A DNA stretch of 64,000 nt, taken from NCBI RefSeq assembly GCF_003001815.1, contig NZ_PVMZ01000003.1:310001-374000 (forward strand), given 5' to 3'. Position numbers and translations under genes: made by a program. Under the pieces are notes generated by a model, which did no database searches, was not told where the DNA came from, and saw only the letters and a list, made by a program, of their open reading frames with translations. Every line of letters begins with the position of its first letter. The stretch's first letter is position 1. This document shows, piece after piece, positions 25,421-34,470 of the stretch. Origin of the DNA: Actinoplanes italicus. GTDB taxonomy: Bacteria; Actinomycetota; Actinomycetes; Mycobacteriales; Micromonosporaceae.

Positions 25421-25657
25421 GCGGCGTTCCCCGGCATGCCGCCGTTCCCGACGTGCGACCGACCCAGGCGAACGCCTCCACAACCCCAGCCGCCGATTGA
25501 CGTTGTCGGCCACCAGTGGCTCCCGAACCCTTAGCCGATCTGTTGATCGTCCGGCTGCGGCGCGCGCACGCTTCCAGCGCTGCTGAACGGTCGGCTCTGA
25601 ATCGTGCGCCTTTCCCTCTGTCCGATCAGTCGACTGTGGCTCGTGAACCCTTTCGCC

Positions 25658-25825
25658 GGTCTGCTGATCGGCTGGCTGTGCTTGGGGACCCTTTCGCCGG
25701 TCTGTTGATCGGCTGGCTGTGGCTTGGGGACCCTTTCGCTGGTCTGTTGATCGGCTGGCTGTGGTTTGAAGACTGCTCCGTGGGTCTGTTGATCGGTTGG
25801 CTGTGGCTCGTGGACCTTTCCTGGT
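25658..25825. repeat. 41/42-bp minisatellite, four copies
   Basis: GGTCTG(C/T)TGATCGG recurs at 25658, 25699, 25741 and 25783, spaced 41-42-42; looser copies extend left to ~25525. The period and central TGATCG resemble the array at 16799-17057, though the rest of the unit differs. Confidence 0.88.
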
Positions 25826-26455
25826 CGGCGTAGCAGCCGTAGCTCGCGGCCCAGTGCCGGAGACCGGCCAAGACGATCACCTGGCACTGAGTTGTTGCGG
25901 GTGGGGTGCGCCTCCGGAGTCGGAGTCAAGGGCGGCCTGGGAGCCCTTCGGCCCTCTGGGGCACGTCATTCGGATTACCGGTCTGCCGTATGGCCCGCGG
26001 GCCGCCCAGAACCGCCGGCTGTCCCGGGGCACCTCATGACAGCGGGGATTCCGCGGCTGACGGGCGGGGACCTCGACCTCGGAGGCAGGTGATGCAACCG
26101 GGCACGCGGCCCGGTGAATGCGCGATTCGCTGCAGGATGTGATCGGCGGGACCGGTGGGTCCGTCTGTCCGAAAAGTATGGTCCGTGAGCCCCGTGGCAT
26201 GTCCGCCGTGTACGCGGGGCTGGGGCCGCGAGTGGTGAGGGGGCCCGCCGGGGAGGGCTGTGTGGCTGGTCGAGGACCACCAGATGCGCCAGAGATCGGT
26301 GCGCGCGTGCGAAGCACGTGCGGTTGCGGGGAGGGGTCGAACGGGGAGTGGCGCATTCGGCCCGGCGGCGGCGTTGGGGCCCTGCGCCGGGAGATGGTCG
26401 CGGCGGAGCCCCGGGACGGCGGGGGTGCGGTGGGGAACGCTCTGGCCGTACCGGA

Positions 26456-27808
26456 TCAGGCTGGTTGGCCCGCGGCAGCGGGATCGAGGGTGACCCCCGC
26501 CGGGATGGAGTTGATCAGGGCGGTCGGGACCTCGGCGGCGATCGCCGGGTTGTAGCCGAGACCGGCGAGAGCGTCGAGGTTCGGGATGGGGTGGCTCAGG
26601 CCGACGTCGGTCACCAGGGCGAAGCCGCCGGAGCCGGGAACCCGGACGAGGGCGAACCGGCCGCCGGGAACCTGGACGCGGTCGGCCAGGGGGCGGCCAC
26701 CGGCGTTTCCACTGGTGGGGATGGCGGCGTTGAAGGCGCTGGCCGGGCCGCCCACCGAGACGGCCGGGGGCTTGGCGGCGTCCGTGGTGACGGCGCAGGC
26801 GGATTCGTCGCGGGCGATGGCGGCCAGTGGGGGGACCTGGTCGGGGCCGCCGAGGGCGCCTGCGGGGAGGGCGCGGCTCTCCGGGATGTCGGTGAGGTCG
26901 TTGACGGCGATCTTGCGGGGTTCGCCGAAGCCCTCGGCGGCGCTCAGGACCACCTGCTGCAGGGCGGTTATCGGGGCGCGGCCGTCGTTCAGGATCAGGT
27001 TGAACTGGCGTCCGCCGCCGGTCTCGGTGAAGACGATGTCGCCGATGTCGAGGCCGGGAGCGGCGTCGGATCCGTCGCCCAGGTTGCGGATGTCGAACGG
27101 GACGATGTCGGCGCCGGATGGGAGCGCGTTGAGCCAGGCGGTGCCGATGCGGATGGGGGTCTGGTTGGGGCCGAACAGGGCGACCGAGGTGTCGCGTTCC
27201 GGGATCCGGAACTTGCGGCCCTGCCAGACCAGGTGGGTGATCTCGCCGCCGGGGTTGTCGGTGACCAGCAGGCCGCGGTTGCCGAGCGCCGTGCCGGTGG
27301 GGCCGGGCGCGCCGACGACCAGGACCGAGGTGGGACGGTCGGCGGTGATCGCGCACATCGCCCAGGGCAGGCCGGTCTGGCGGGCGGGCTCCGGTAGGGA
27401 GGCGGGCGCGCCGGCGATGCCGATGGTGACGCCGCGCGGGGTGCCGGCCAGTGACTTGGCGGCGATCCGGTAGACGGGTGGGTTGGGCCGGCCCGCGGCG
27501 AGTTTCGCGGACGCGAAGTTGAGTGCCGGGTTGAGGCGGCTTCGCAGGTAGACGAAGCTGGCGCCGGTCTCGCGTTCGACGACCACGGAGCCGTCCTGCT
27601 GCCACTGATTGGCGCCGGTACGGGTGAGCACGCCGTAGATGCCGAACCCGGCGGCCACCAGGATCGCCACCATCAGACCGCCGAACAGCGCGCCGATGCC
27701 GCGGCGCAGCGGGGACTGGGCCGGGTCGGTCTCGCGCATCACGAACGCCGAGATCACCCGCTGGTTCATGAACTGGTACGACTGCAACTGGTCGCGGCGG
27801 GAGATCAT
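26456..27808 (-). CDS. eccB: Type VII secretion membrane protein EccB
   Basis: 450 residues. The hallmark start SRRDQLQSYQFMNQRVISA (cytoplasmic) precedes a single TM (~40-62, LFGGLMVAILVAAGFGIYG) and a large periplasm-facing domain of repeated beta-motifs. Two cysteines (WAMCAI and SACAVTT) are the conserved disulphide pair of EccB. It is part of the ESX inner-membrane complex with EccC, EccD and EccE. The start lies 7 bp after the eccD stop, so eccD-eccB is one operon. Confidence 0.96.
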   Translation of the reverse strand: MISRRDQLQSYQFMNQRVISAFVMRETDPAQSPLRRGIGALFGGLMVAILVAAGFGIYGVLTRTGANQWQQDGSVVVERETGASFVYLRSRLNPALNFASAKLAAGRPNPPVYRIAAKSLAGTPRGVTIGIAGAPASLPEPARQTGLPWAMCAITADRPTSVLVVGAPGPTGTALGNRGLLVTDNPGGEITHLVWQGRKFRIPERDTSVALFGPNQTPIRIGTAWLNALPSGADIVPFDIRNLGDGSDAAPGLDIGDIVFTETGGGRQFNLILNDGRAPITALQQVVLSAAEGFGEPRKIAVNDLTDIPESRALPAGALGGPDQVPPLAAIARDESACAVTTDAAKPPAVSVGGPASAFNAAIPTSGNAGGRPLADRVQVPGGRFALVRVPGSGGFALVTDVGLSHPIPNLDALAGLGYNPAIAAEVPTALINSIPAGVTLDPAAAGQPA

Positions 27809-27815
27809 CGCGTGC

Positions 27816-29225
27816 TCATCCGCCGATGGAGGCGAACAGGCCCCGGATGTCGTCGAAGACGCCGATCACCGCGCACGCCAGCGGGATCAGCGCCATGATC
27901 GCGATGATGTCGAGGATGTCGGCGGCGCGGCCGAGGTACGGCGATGGAGCCCGCCGGCTGTAGATGAGCGCCGACGGCAGGGCGACCGCGACCACCCCCG
28001 CGGCGACGACGACCAGGACCACCCCGGAGACGGCGCCGGTCACGACCGGTCCGACGCCCAGCCCGCCCAGCCCCAGCAGCCCGGCGACCAGCAGCGGGAC
28101 ACGCTGCTGCGGGGTCGGCAGCAGGCGTGCGCGCAGCAGCAGGGCGGCGATCGCGGCGATCATCAGGAGCACGGCGGCGGTGTCCGGGGTGGACAGTGCG
28201 AGCCAGGTCATCGCCACGATGCTGCAGACCGCCGCGGACAGGATGAACCCGGTGAGTACCTCGGACGCGCGCACGACGGCCGCGAACACGTCCGCCCGGC
28301 GGGGCATCTGCACGTCCTTGAGGATGTCCTCGGCCCGGTTCGGCAGGTCCGGGAACGGTAGCCGGCCGAGCCAGCCGGCCAGCACCGGATAGGCGGGGAG
28401 CAGGCCGATCGCGGCGGTCAGCGCGACCGCTGCGGCACCCTCGCCGGACATCCCGGACAGCGACAGGCTCGCGGCGAGCAGGCCGGTCAGGGCCGCCGCG
28501 ATGCCGGCCACGAAGAACCGGGTCAGCCCGGCCACCCCGGCATGGCACAGCACGCTGATCACCAGCAGCGCGGACGAGCCGAGGACCAGGCCGGGGGCGC
28601 CGACGTCGAGGAAGCCGTCACCCGGCCGGGTGAGCAGCCAGGCGCCGCCGAAGAACGCGTACGGCAGGCCGCTCGCCGCGACCACGGCGCCCGCGTTCGC
28701 GTCCTTGAACGCGCGGGACAGCAGGATGCCGAGCACCGCGCAGGCCAGCGAGACGACCAGCGCGATCACACCGGGCACCACCCAGCCGGGGCCGGTGGCG
28801 GCGAGCCCGGCCAGTCCCAGGAGCAGGGCGGCAGCGGTGACGGCCAGGCCGGTACGGCGGGTCGCGGACGGGTTCCACGAGCGTCCGGCCCGCCGGGAGC
28901 CGCTGGCGATCACCTCGACGACGTCGTCGTACGCCAGCTCGGGCCAGTCCTCCCGGGCCGGGTCGAGATGCAGGAGCTCGCCGTCGCGTACGCCCTGGGA
29001 GGCCAGGTTCTTGCCGGGTTCGAGGGTGGTGCCCGTCGCTCGGCGCAGCACCCATCCGCCGTAGCGTTCGGCCGGTTCACCGAGAGCGCCCTCGGCGTGC
29101 CGGAGCAGGTGCGGCAGCAGCTCGGCGACGAGCATGTTGTCGGGCAGGGCGAGATCGAGGCGGCGGGTCGGGGCCGCGATGGTCACCCGGGCCAGGGAGG
29201 GCCCGCTTGCTGCGGGTGCGCTCAC
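27816..29225 (-). CDS. eccD: Type VII secretion integral membrane protein EccD
   Basis: 469 residues from GTG 29225; the long open extension upstream is antisense to eccC and rejected. The N-terminal ~90 residues form the ubiquitin-like YukD domain (SLARVTIAAPTRRLDLALP), then eleven membrane helices (for example LAVTAAALLLGLAGLA and ILDIIAIMALIPLACAVIGV). EccD dimers form the membrane vestibule of the ESX complex. Divergent from eccC across a 75-bp promoter region; no strong ribosome site is visible, so the exact start is uncertain. Confidence 0.95.
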   Translation of the reverse strand: MSAPAASGPSLARVTIAAPTRRLDLALPDNMLVAELLPHLLRHAEGALGEPAERYGGWVLRRATGTTLEPGKNLASQGVRDGELLHLDPAREDWPELAYDDVVEVIASGSRRAGRSWNPSATRRTGLAVTAAALLLGLAGLAATGPGWVVPGVIALVVSLACAVLGILLSRAFKDANAGAVVAASGLPYAFFGGAWLLTRPGDGFLDVGAPGLVLGSSALLVISVLCHAGVAGLTRFFVAGIAAALTGLLAASLSLSGMSGEGAAAVALTAAIGLLPAYPVLAGWLGRLPFPDLPNRAEDILKDVQMPRRADVFAAVVRASEVLTGFILSAAVCSIVAMTWLALSTPDTAAVLLMIAAIAALLLRARLLPTPQQRVPLLVAGLLGLGGLGVGPVVTGAVSGVVLVVVAAGVVAVALPSALIYSRRAPSPYLGRAADILDIIAIMALIPLACAVIGVFDDIRGLFASIGG

Positions 29226-29300
29226 AGTGGACAACGTAGCAGGATCGGTCCCCCGAGACGGATAGGATGTTGTCGCTACGTCACATACGGGGAGCCCAGA

Positions 29301-32300
29301 GTGACAGTGACGATCATCAGGCGACCGCCGCGCCGGCCCGCGCCCGCCATGCCGTCCGGCGAGGTTCCGCTCGAACCGCCGCCCGAGATCCCGCCACCCG
29401 CGGGCAAGGGCTGGACCAGGATGCTGATGATCCTGCCGATGGGCGCGGGCGCCGCCGCCATGGGCCTGATGATGGGTGCCCAGCGGGGCGGCCCGATCAC
29501 CTATGTGGCCGGTGCGATGTACGGCATCTCCATGCTCGGCATGATGGCGATGATGGCCGCGAACACCACGGGGCCCGGCAAGCGCGAGATGATCGAGGCG
29601 CGACGGCAGTACCTTCGTCATCTGTCCCAGCTGCGCGCGCAGGTGCGCAACACGATCCGGCAGCAGCGTGAGGCGCTCTACTACCGCAATCCCGACCCGG
29701 AGACCCTCTGGACGTTCACCGACAGCGGCCGGTTGTGGGAGCGGCGGCGCGGTGACGCCGACTTCACCGTGGTCCGGATCGCGGTCGGCCCGCAGGAGGT
29801 CGCCACCCGGCTCGTCCCGCCGCAGACCCGCCCGGTCGACGAGCTGGAGCCACTGTGCACGATGGCGCTGCGCCGGTTCCTCAACACGTACTCGGTGGTC
29901 CCGGACCTGCCGGTGTCGGTGGCGCTGCGCGACTTCTCGCACATCTACGTGCGCGGCGCCGACCGCGCGGCGCACGACTTCAGCCGGGCGTTGCTGGCTC
30001 AGATGGTCACCTTCCACGCCCCCGACGACCTGCGGGTCGGCATCTGCGTGCCGGACCACGAGCGGGCCCGGTGGGAGTGGGTGAAATGGCTGCCGCACAC
30101 CCAGCATCCCGGCAAGACGGATGCGATCGGACAGGTGCGCCTGGTCGCCCCGAGCGTGCCGGCGCTCGAGGCGATGCTCGACGACGTGCTGGTCAACCGG
30201 CCCCGCTTCGACCCGGCCGGTGCGCCCGGCGGCGGGCCGCACGTCATGGTGATCATCGACGGCGGTTCGACGGCCGGTTCCGACCATCTGATGACCGAGG
30301 GCGGCGTCGCCGGGGTCACCATCGTCGACCTGTCGGTGCCGCCGCCGCGGCTGCTCGACGACAGCTCGGTGGTGCTGGAGATCGCCGCCGACGGCACGGT
30401 CACCGGCACCACGATGGACGGTCCCACCGAGGTCGGCCGGGCCGACGTGCTGAGCCTCGCCGAGGCCGAGGTGCTGGCCCGCGAGCTGGCCCCACTGCGG
30501 CTGTCGGCCCTCTCCGACTCCGACGCGCCGGCCATCTCGCAGGACACCGGGCTGGCCGAGTTGCTGGAGCAGTCCGACCCGTACCAGATCGATCTGAACG
30601 AACTGTGGGCCAGCCGGCCCAACCGCGACCGCCTGCGGGTGCCGATCGGTGTCGGCGCCGACGGGCGGCCGGTCGAGCTGGATCTGAAGGAGTCGGCGCA
30701 GGACGGCATGGGCCCGCACGGCCTGCTGGTCGGCGCGACCGGCTCCGGCAAGTCGGAGCTGCTGCGCACGCTGGTGCTGGCCCTGGCCATGACGCACAGC
30801 CCGGAGATCCTCAACCTGCTGCTCGTCGACTTCAAGGGCGGCGCCACGTTCGCGTCGCTCGACCGGCTGCCGCACACCGCGGCGATGATCACCAACCTGG
30901 AGGACGAGCTACCACTGGTCGACCGGATGCTCGGCGCCATCCAGGGCGAGCTGACCCGGCGGCAGGAGCTGCTGCGCAAGGCCGGCAACTACGCGTCCCA
31001 GCGTGACTACGAGCGGGCCCGGTCGGCGGGTGTGCCGCTGGCCCCGCTGCCCAGCCTGCTGTTCATCGTCGACGAGTTCTCCGAGCTGCTGAGTGCCCGG
31101 CCGGACTTCATCGACATGTTCGTCCAGATCGGACGCGTGGGCCGGTCGCTCGGCATCCATCTGCTGCTGGCCTCCCAGAAACTCGAGGAGGGGCGTCTGC
31201 GTGGACTGGAGTCGCATCTGTCGTACCGCATCGGTCTGCGCACCTTCTCGTCGATGGAGTCGAGGGCCGTGCTCGGCGTGCCGGACGCCTATGAGCTGCC
31301 CCGATCGCCTGGGCACGGCTACCTGCGGACGGGCACCGAGGGCCTGATCCGGCTGAAGGCCGCCTACGTGTCCGGCGCCGTCCACCAGAACGGCGACCTG
31401 CCCGGCGTCGGCGGCCGCGGCGGCAACCCGATCCGCGACTTCTCCACTTTCTACGTCGCCCCGCTGCGCGAGGAGCTGCCGGACACCGAGGAACAGCCCG
31501 AGGAGGAGACCGCGACCGGCGACACCCTGATCGAGGTGCTGGTCCGGCAGATGGAGGGCAAGGGCGCGCCGGCCCACGAGGTGTGGCTGCCGCCGCTGGA
31601 CAAGGCGTCCACGCTGGGCCAGATGCTGCCTCCGGCGATCACGCTGCCGGAGCGGGGGCTGACCGTCGACGCGGAGGACCGGTTCGGGTCGCTGCACGCG
31701 CTGGGCGGGCTCATCGACAAGCCGTACGACCAGCGCCGCGATCCGATGTGGCTGGACCTGTCCGGAGCCGCCGGCAACGTGATGATCGTCGGGGCGGCCC
31801 AGTCCGGCAAGTCGAACCTGCTGCGCACGCTGATCATCAGTCTGGCGCTCACCCACACCCCGCGGGAGGCGCAGTTCTACGGCCTGGACTTCGGTGGTGG
31901 CCCGCTCAGCGCGCTCGCCGACCTGCCGCACGTGGGCGGGGTGGCGACCCGGCGTGACGTGGACAAGGTCCGGCGTACCATCGCCGAGCTGCACGGACTC
32001 ATGCGCGCCCGGGAGGAGATGTTCGCCACCGAGAACGTGGAGGGCGCCGCGGCGTACCGGCGTGCCAAGACGCAGGGCCGGTTCGCCGAGGACGCGTTCG
32101 GTGACGTCTTCCTGGTCGTGGACGGCTGGGCGACGATGCGGTCCGAGTTCGAGGACCTCGAGCAGACCGTGCACGAGCTGGCCAACCGCGGCCTCGGCTT
32201 CGGCATCCACGTGCTGGCCGCCACGAACCGGTGGATGGACGTGCGCCCGCAGATCCGCGACGCCTTCGGCACCCGCATCGAGCTGCGGCTCGGCGAGGCC

Positions 32301-33251
32301 AGCGACTCGGTGATCAACCGGCGGGAGGCGGTGAACGTGCCCGAGGACGCGCCCGGCCGAGGCCTCACCCCGGACGGCTACCACTTCCTCGCGGCGCTGC
32401 CCCGCATCGACCGTGAGCAGCGCGTCGACGATCTGGCCGAGGCGGTCGCCGAGCTGGTCCGGCACGCGGGCGAGCACTGGACGGCGACCCCGGCGCCCCC
32501 GGTCCGGCTGCTGCCGGCCGAGCTGCCGTTCGAGGCGCTGCCCCCGGCCCGTGGCGGGACCGTGCCGATCGGCATCGCCGAGGCCGACCTGCAGCCGGTC
32601 TCGCTGGACTTCGACGCCGAGCCGCACGCGCTGCTCTTCGGCGACGTGGAGAGCGGCAAGAGCTCGTTCCTGCGCAGCCTCGCGAAGTCGATCGTGGCGT
32701 CGCACACTCCCGCGCAGGCCCGGCTGCTCCTCGTCGACCTGCGGCGCAGCCTGCTCGGGTGCATCCCGGCCGAGAACACCATCGGGTATGGCACGTCGCA
32801 CCAGGTCACCGCCGATCTGATCAACCAGGTGGCGGTGGCGATGCGGGAACGCCTGCCCGGCCCCGACGTCACCCCCGAGATGCTCAGCAACCGCAGCTGG
32901 TGGAAGGGCCCGGAACTCTACGTCCTGGTCGACGACTTCGATCTGATCGCGTCGGCCAGCCCGAACCCGCTGACACCGCTGCTGGAGTTCCTGCCACAGG
33001 CCCGCGACATCGGTCTGCACGTGGTGATCACCCGGCGGATCGGCGGCGCGGGGCGGGCGCTGTTCGACCCGGTGATCGGCCGGATCCGGGAGCTCGCCTC
33101 ACCGGGGATCATGATGTCCGGGTCGCGCGAGGAGGGCCCGCTCTTCGGCAACGTCAAACCCCAGCCGCTCCCGCCCGGCCGCGCGTGGATGATCACCCGC
33201 CGGCACGGCGCCCGTCTGGTCCAGCTGGCCTGGTCGCCTCCGGTCAGATAA
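29301..33251 (+). CDS. eccC: Type VII secretion ATPase EccC (fused EccCa-EccCb)
   Basis: 1316 residues, GTG start with GGGGAG 6 bp upstream. Two membrane helices at ~40-85, a degenerate DUF-type linker domain, then three FtsK/SpoIIIE ATPase domains: Walker A GATGSGKS (~478), GAAQSGKS (~831) and GDVESGKS (~1114). Walker B-type acidic strands LLVDFKGGATF and LLFIVDEFSELL (domain 1), VFLVVDGW (domain 2) and LYVLVDDFDLI (domain 3). It is the motor that recognises WXG100-type substrates. Single-gene unit, closed by the palindrome at 33369-33430 shared with the convergent eccE-side operon. Confidence 0.98.
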   Translation: MTVTIIRRPPRRPAPAMPSGEVPLEPPPEIPPPAGKGWTRMLMILPMGAGAAAMGLMMGAQRGGPITYVAGAMYGISMLGMMAMMAANTTGPGKREMIEARRQYLRHLSQLRAQVRNTIRQQREALYYRNPDPETLWTFTDSGRLWERRRGDADFTVVRIAVGPQEVATRLVPPQTRPVDELEPLCTMALRRFLNTYSVVPDLPVSVALRDFSHIYVRGADRAAHDFSRALLAQMVTFHAPDDLRVGICVPDHERARWEWVKWLPHTQHPGKTDAIGQVRLVAPSVPALEAMLDDVLVNRPRFDPAGAPGGGPHVMVIIDGGSTAGSDHLMTEGGVAGVTIVDLSVPPPRLLDDSSVVLEIAADGTVTGTTMDGPTEVGRADVLSLAEAEVLARELAPLRLSALSDSDAPAISQDTGLAELLEQSDPYQIDLNELWASRPNRDRLRVPIGVGADGRPVELDLKESAQDGMGPHGLLVGATGSGKSELLRTLVLALAMTHSPEILNLLLVDFKGGATFASLDRLPHTAAMITNLEDELPLVDRMLGAIQGELTRRQELLRKAGNYASQRDYERARSAGVPLAPLPSLLFIVDEFSELLSARPDFIDMFVQIGRVGRSLGIHLLLASQKLEEGRLRGLESHLSYRIGLRTFSSMESRAVLGVPDAYELPRSPGHGYLRTGTEGLIRLKAAYVSGAVHQNGDLPGVGGRGGNPIRDFSTFYVAPLREELPDTEEQPEEETATGDTLIEVLVRQMEGKGAPAHEVWLPPLDKASTLGQMLPPAITLPERGLTVDAEDRFGSLHALGGLIDKPYDQRRDPMWLDLSGAAGNVMIVGAAQSGKSNLLRTLIISLALTHTPREAQFYGLDFGGGPLSALADLPHVGGVATRRDVDKVRRTIAELHGLMRAREEMFATENVEGAAAYRRAKTQGRFAEDAFGDVFLVVDGWATMRSEFEDLEQTVHELANRGLGFGIHVLAATNRWMDVRPQIRDAFGTRIELRLGEASDSVINRREAVNVPEDAPGRGLTPDGYHFLAALPRIDREQRVDDLAEAVAELVRHAGEHWTATPAPPVRLLPAELPFEALPPARGGTVPIGIAEADLQPVSLDFDAEPHALLFGDVESGKSSFLRSLAKSIVASHTPAQARLLLVDLRRSLLGCIPAENTIGYGTSHQVTADLINQVAVAMRERLPGPDVTPEMLSNRSWWKGPELYVLVDDFDLIASASPNPLTPLLEFLPQARDIGLHVVITRRIGGAGRALFDPVIGRIRELASPGIMMSGSREEGPLFGNVKPQPLPPGRAWMITRRHGARLVQLAWSPPVR

Positions 33252-33368
33252 AACCCTCATATCGTACGGTCTACGCCCGCCACGATCGCATCGATCGTGT
33301 CCCGTGCCTACAGCGCGACGCCCGCGATACTCCCGGCCTCGACGCGACCGCCGGGCTTATGCGGTGGT

Positions 33369-33430
33369 CACCGGCTGTGCCCCACCGCTGTCTCAAGCCC
33401 GCTGAGACAGCGGTACGGCACAGCCGGGGG
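33369..33430 (-). repeat. Dispersed palindromic element, copy 2, acting as bidirectional terminator
   Basis: 62 bp, 51/62 identical to 4832-4893 in inverse orientation. Here the palindrome is nearly complete: 12-bp inner stem ACCGCTGTCTCA (33384-33395) / TGAGACAGCGGT (33403-33414) with 7-nt loop, a 2x2 internal mismatch, then 11 more pairs (33371-33381 / 33417-33427). It lies between the convergent stops of eccC (33251) and the 344-residue gene (33436), so it is well placed to terminate both. Confidence 0.88.
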
Positions 33431-33435
33431 TTGAT

Positions 33436-34470
33436 CTAGCGGCGGGGCAGGCCGATGTACTGCTGCTCGATGCCGGTCTGGTTCAGGAACAGGTAACGGT
33501 CGTCGCCGTCCCCGATCAGCACCATCATGTCGTCGTTCATCGACTGCAGGAGCTGCCCGCTGTGCGGCCGCAGTTTCAGCGCCGCCGCGGCCAGGGTCGC
33601 CTCGTCCCCGCCCAGCCGTTGCATCACCACCAGCGACGCCTCCTGCAGCGCCGGCACCCCGGCCCGGTCCAGCTGCCGCAGGACGGTCAGCTGGCTGTGC
33701 CACGGCCCGAGCGGCGGACTCGTCATCGGCCCGGACAGCCCCAGGTCGTGAACGGTCAGCAGGGGCGTCTGGGCGGTCCCCGAATACGGCCCGCCCGGCT
33801 CCGCCGCCACCACGGTGAGCCGATGCTGCTGCCCGGTGGCCCGCTCGCCGAAGCCGGTCCACGCGTGCGGCTCGGTCGTCACCACGACCACCCGCGCACC
33901 CGCCGCGAACGCCCGGAACAGCATCAGCTGAGCCGCCCACACCCCGCCGACCAGCGTCACGCGTACCGGCTCGGGCGCGAACAGCCGCAACGGCACCGGC
34001 GCCTGCTGCTGGTCGCGGCCGATCAGGAGCCCGGCCGGCGCCGGCTGCCCGGCCGTCATCCGGCGCAACCCGGCCCGCGGGACCGCGTGCCAGCCGATCC
34101 GCAGCCTGCTGGTCCGCCCGGACGGACCGGTCCGGTCGCGGGGCCGCTCCTCGTCGCCGGGTCCCGGTGGCGGTCCGCCCGGCTGATCCGGCAGAAAGGT
34201 GCCCGGCCGGGCCAGCGGCGCCGAAGTGACCACCGGCGCGGCCTGACCCTGCGACAGCGGCTCCGCCTGACGCCGGCCCTGCGCGAACGGATCGGCCGGG
34301 CGCTGACCCTGAGCGAGCGGGTCGGCCTGAGGCCGGCCCTGCGCGAACGGATCGGCCGGTGCGGGCACCGGAACGGCCGCACGTCCGGAAGTCACCTGCC
34401 CCGGCTCGCGCGGCCGGGGCACCGGCTGCTGCCGGTAGGCGGCGTTGTCGTCGGGGTACGGCCCGCTCAT
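33436..34470 (-). CDS. ESX-locus protein of unknown function with disordered repeat-rich N-terminus
   Basis: 344 residues, GGAGGTGG ribosome site; ATG overlaps the eccE stop by 4 bp (ATGA). The N-terminal third is disordered with DPFAQG / DPLAQG / EPLSQG repeats (~45-85). The remainder is a folded domain with RVTLVGGVWAAQLMLFRAFA, which looks Rossmann- or P-loop-like but lacks a Walker motif, and a closing DDRYLFLNQTGIEQQYIGLP. Translational coupling to eccE implies work with the secretion complex. No named family recognised. Confidence 0.7.
   Translation of the reverse strand: MSGPYPDDNAAYRQQPVPRPREPGQVTSGRAAVPVPAPADPFAQGRPQADPLAQGQRPADPFAQGRRQAEPLSQGQAAPVVTSAPLARPGTFLPDQPGGPPPGPGDEERPRDRTGPSGRTSRLRIGWHAVPRAGLRRMTAGQPAPAGLLIGRDQQQAPVPLRLFAPEPVRVTLVGGVWAAQLMLFRAFAAGARVVVVTTEPHAWTGFGERATGQQHRLTVVAAEPGGPYSGTAQTPLLTVHDLGLSGPMTSPPLGPWHSQLTVLRQLDRAGVPALQEASLVVMQRLGGDEATLAAAALKLRPHSGQLLQSMNDDMMVLIGDGDDRYLFLNQTGIEQQYIGLPRR

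Larger units (their letters stand above)
25203..26455. other. Gene-free gap between the mycosin-like gene and eccB, rich in repeats
   Basis: 1253 bp on the 3' side of both flanking genes. It holds the 13-bp, 30-bp and 42-bp repeats listed separately. From ~25830 to 26455 the sequence is unique and GC-rich with no convincing gene: open frames there have no ribosome sites, and they are antisense extensions of eccB or composition artefacts. Confidence 0.6.

Noticed and set aside
26014..26060. Possible third copy of the 62-bp palindrome (GGCTGTC...GACAGCGGGG)
   Set aside because: Only the 6-7-bp inner arms match and the loop length differs by one; outside these the alignment fails. May be chance.
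26034..27605. Long frame overlapping eccB in another frame, and similar long antisense frames over eccC (30909-33020) and the beta-propeller gene (7971-10169)
   Set aside because: Shadows of GC-rich codon bias: Arg/Pro/His-rich sequence without domains, opposite or out of frame to well-identified genes.
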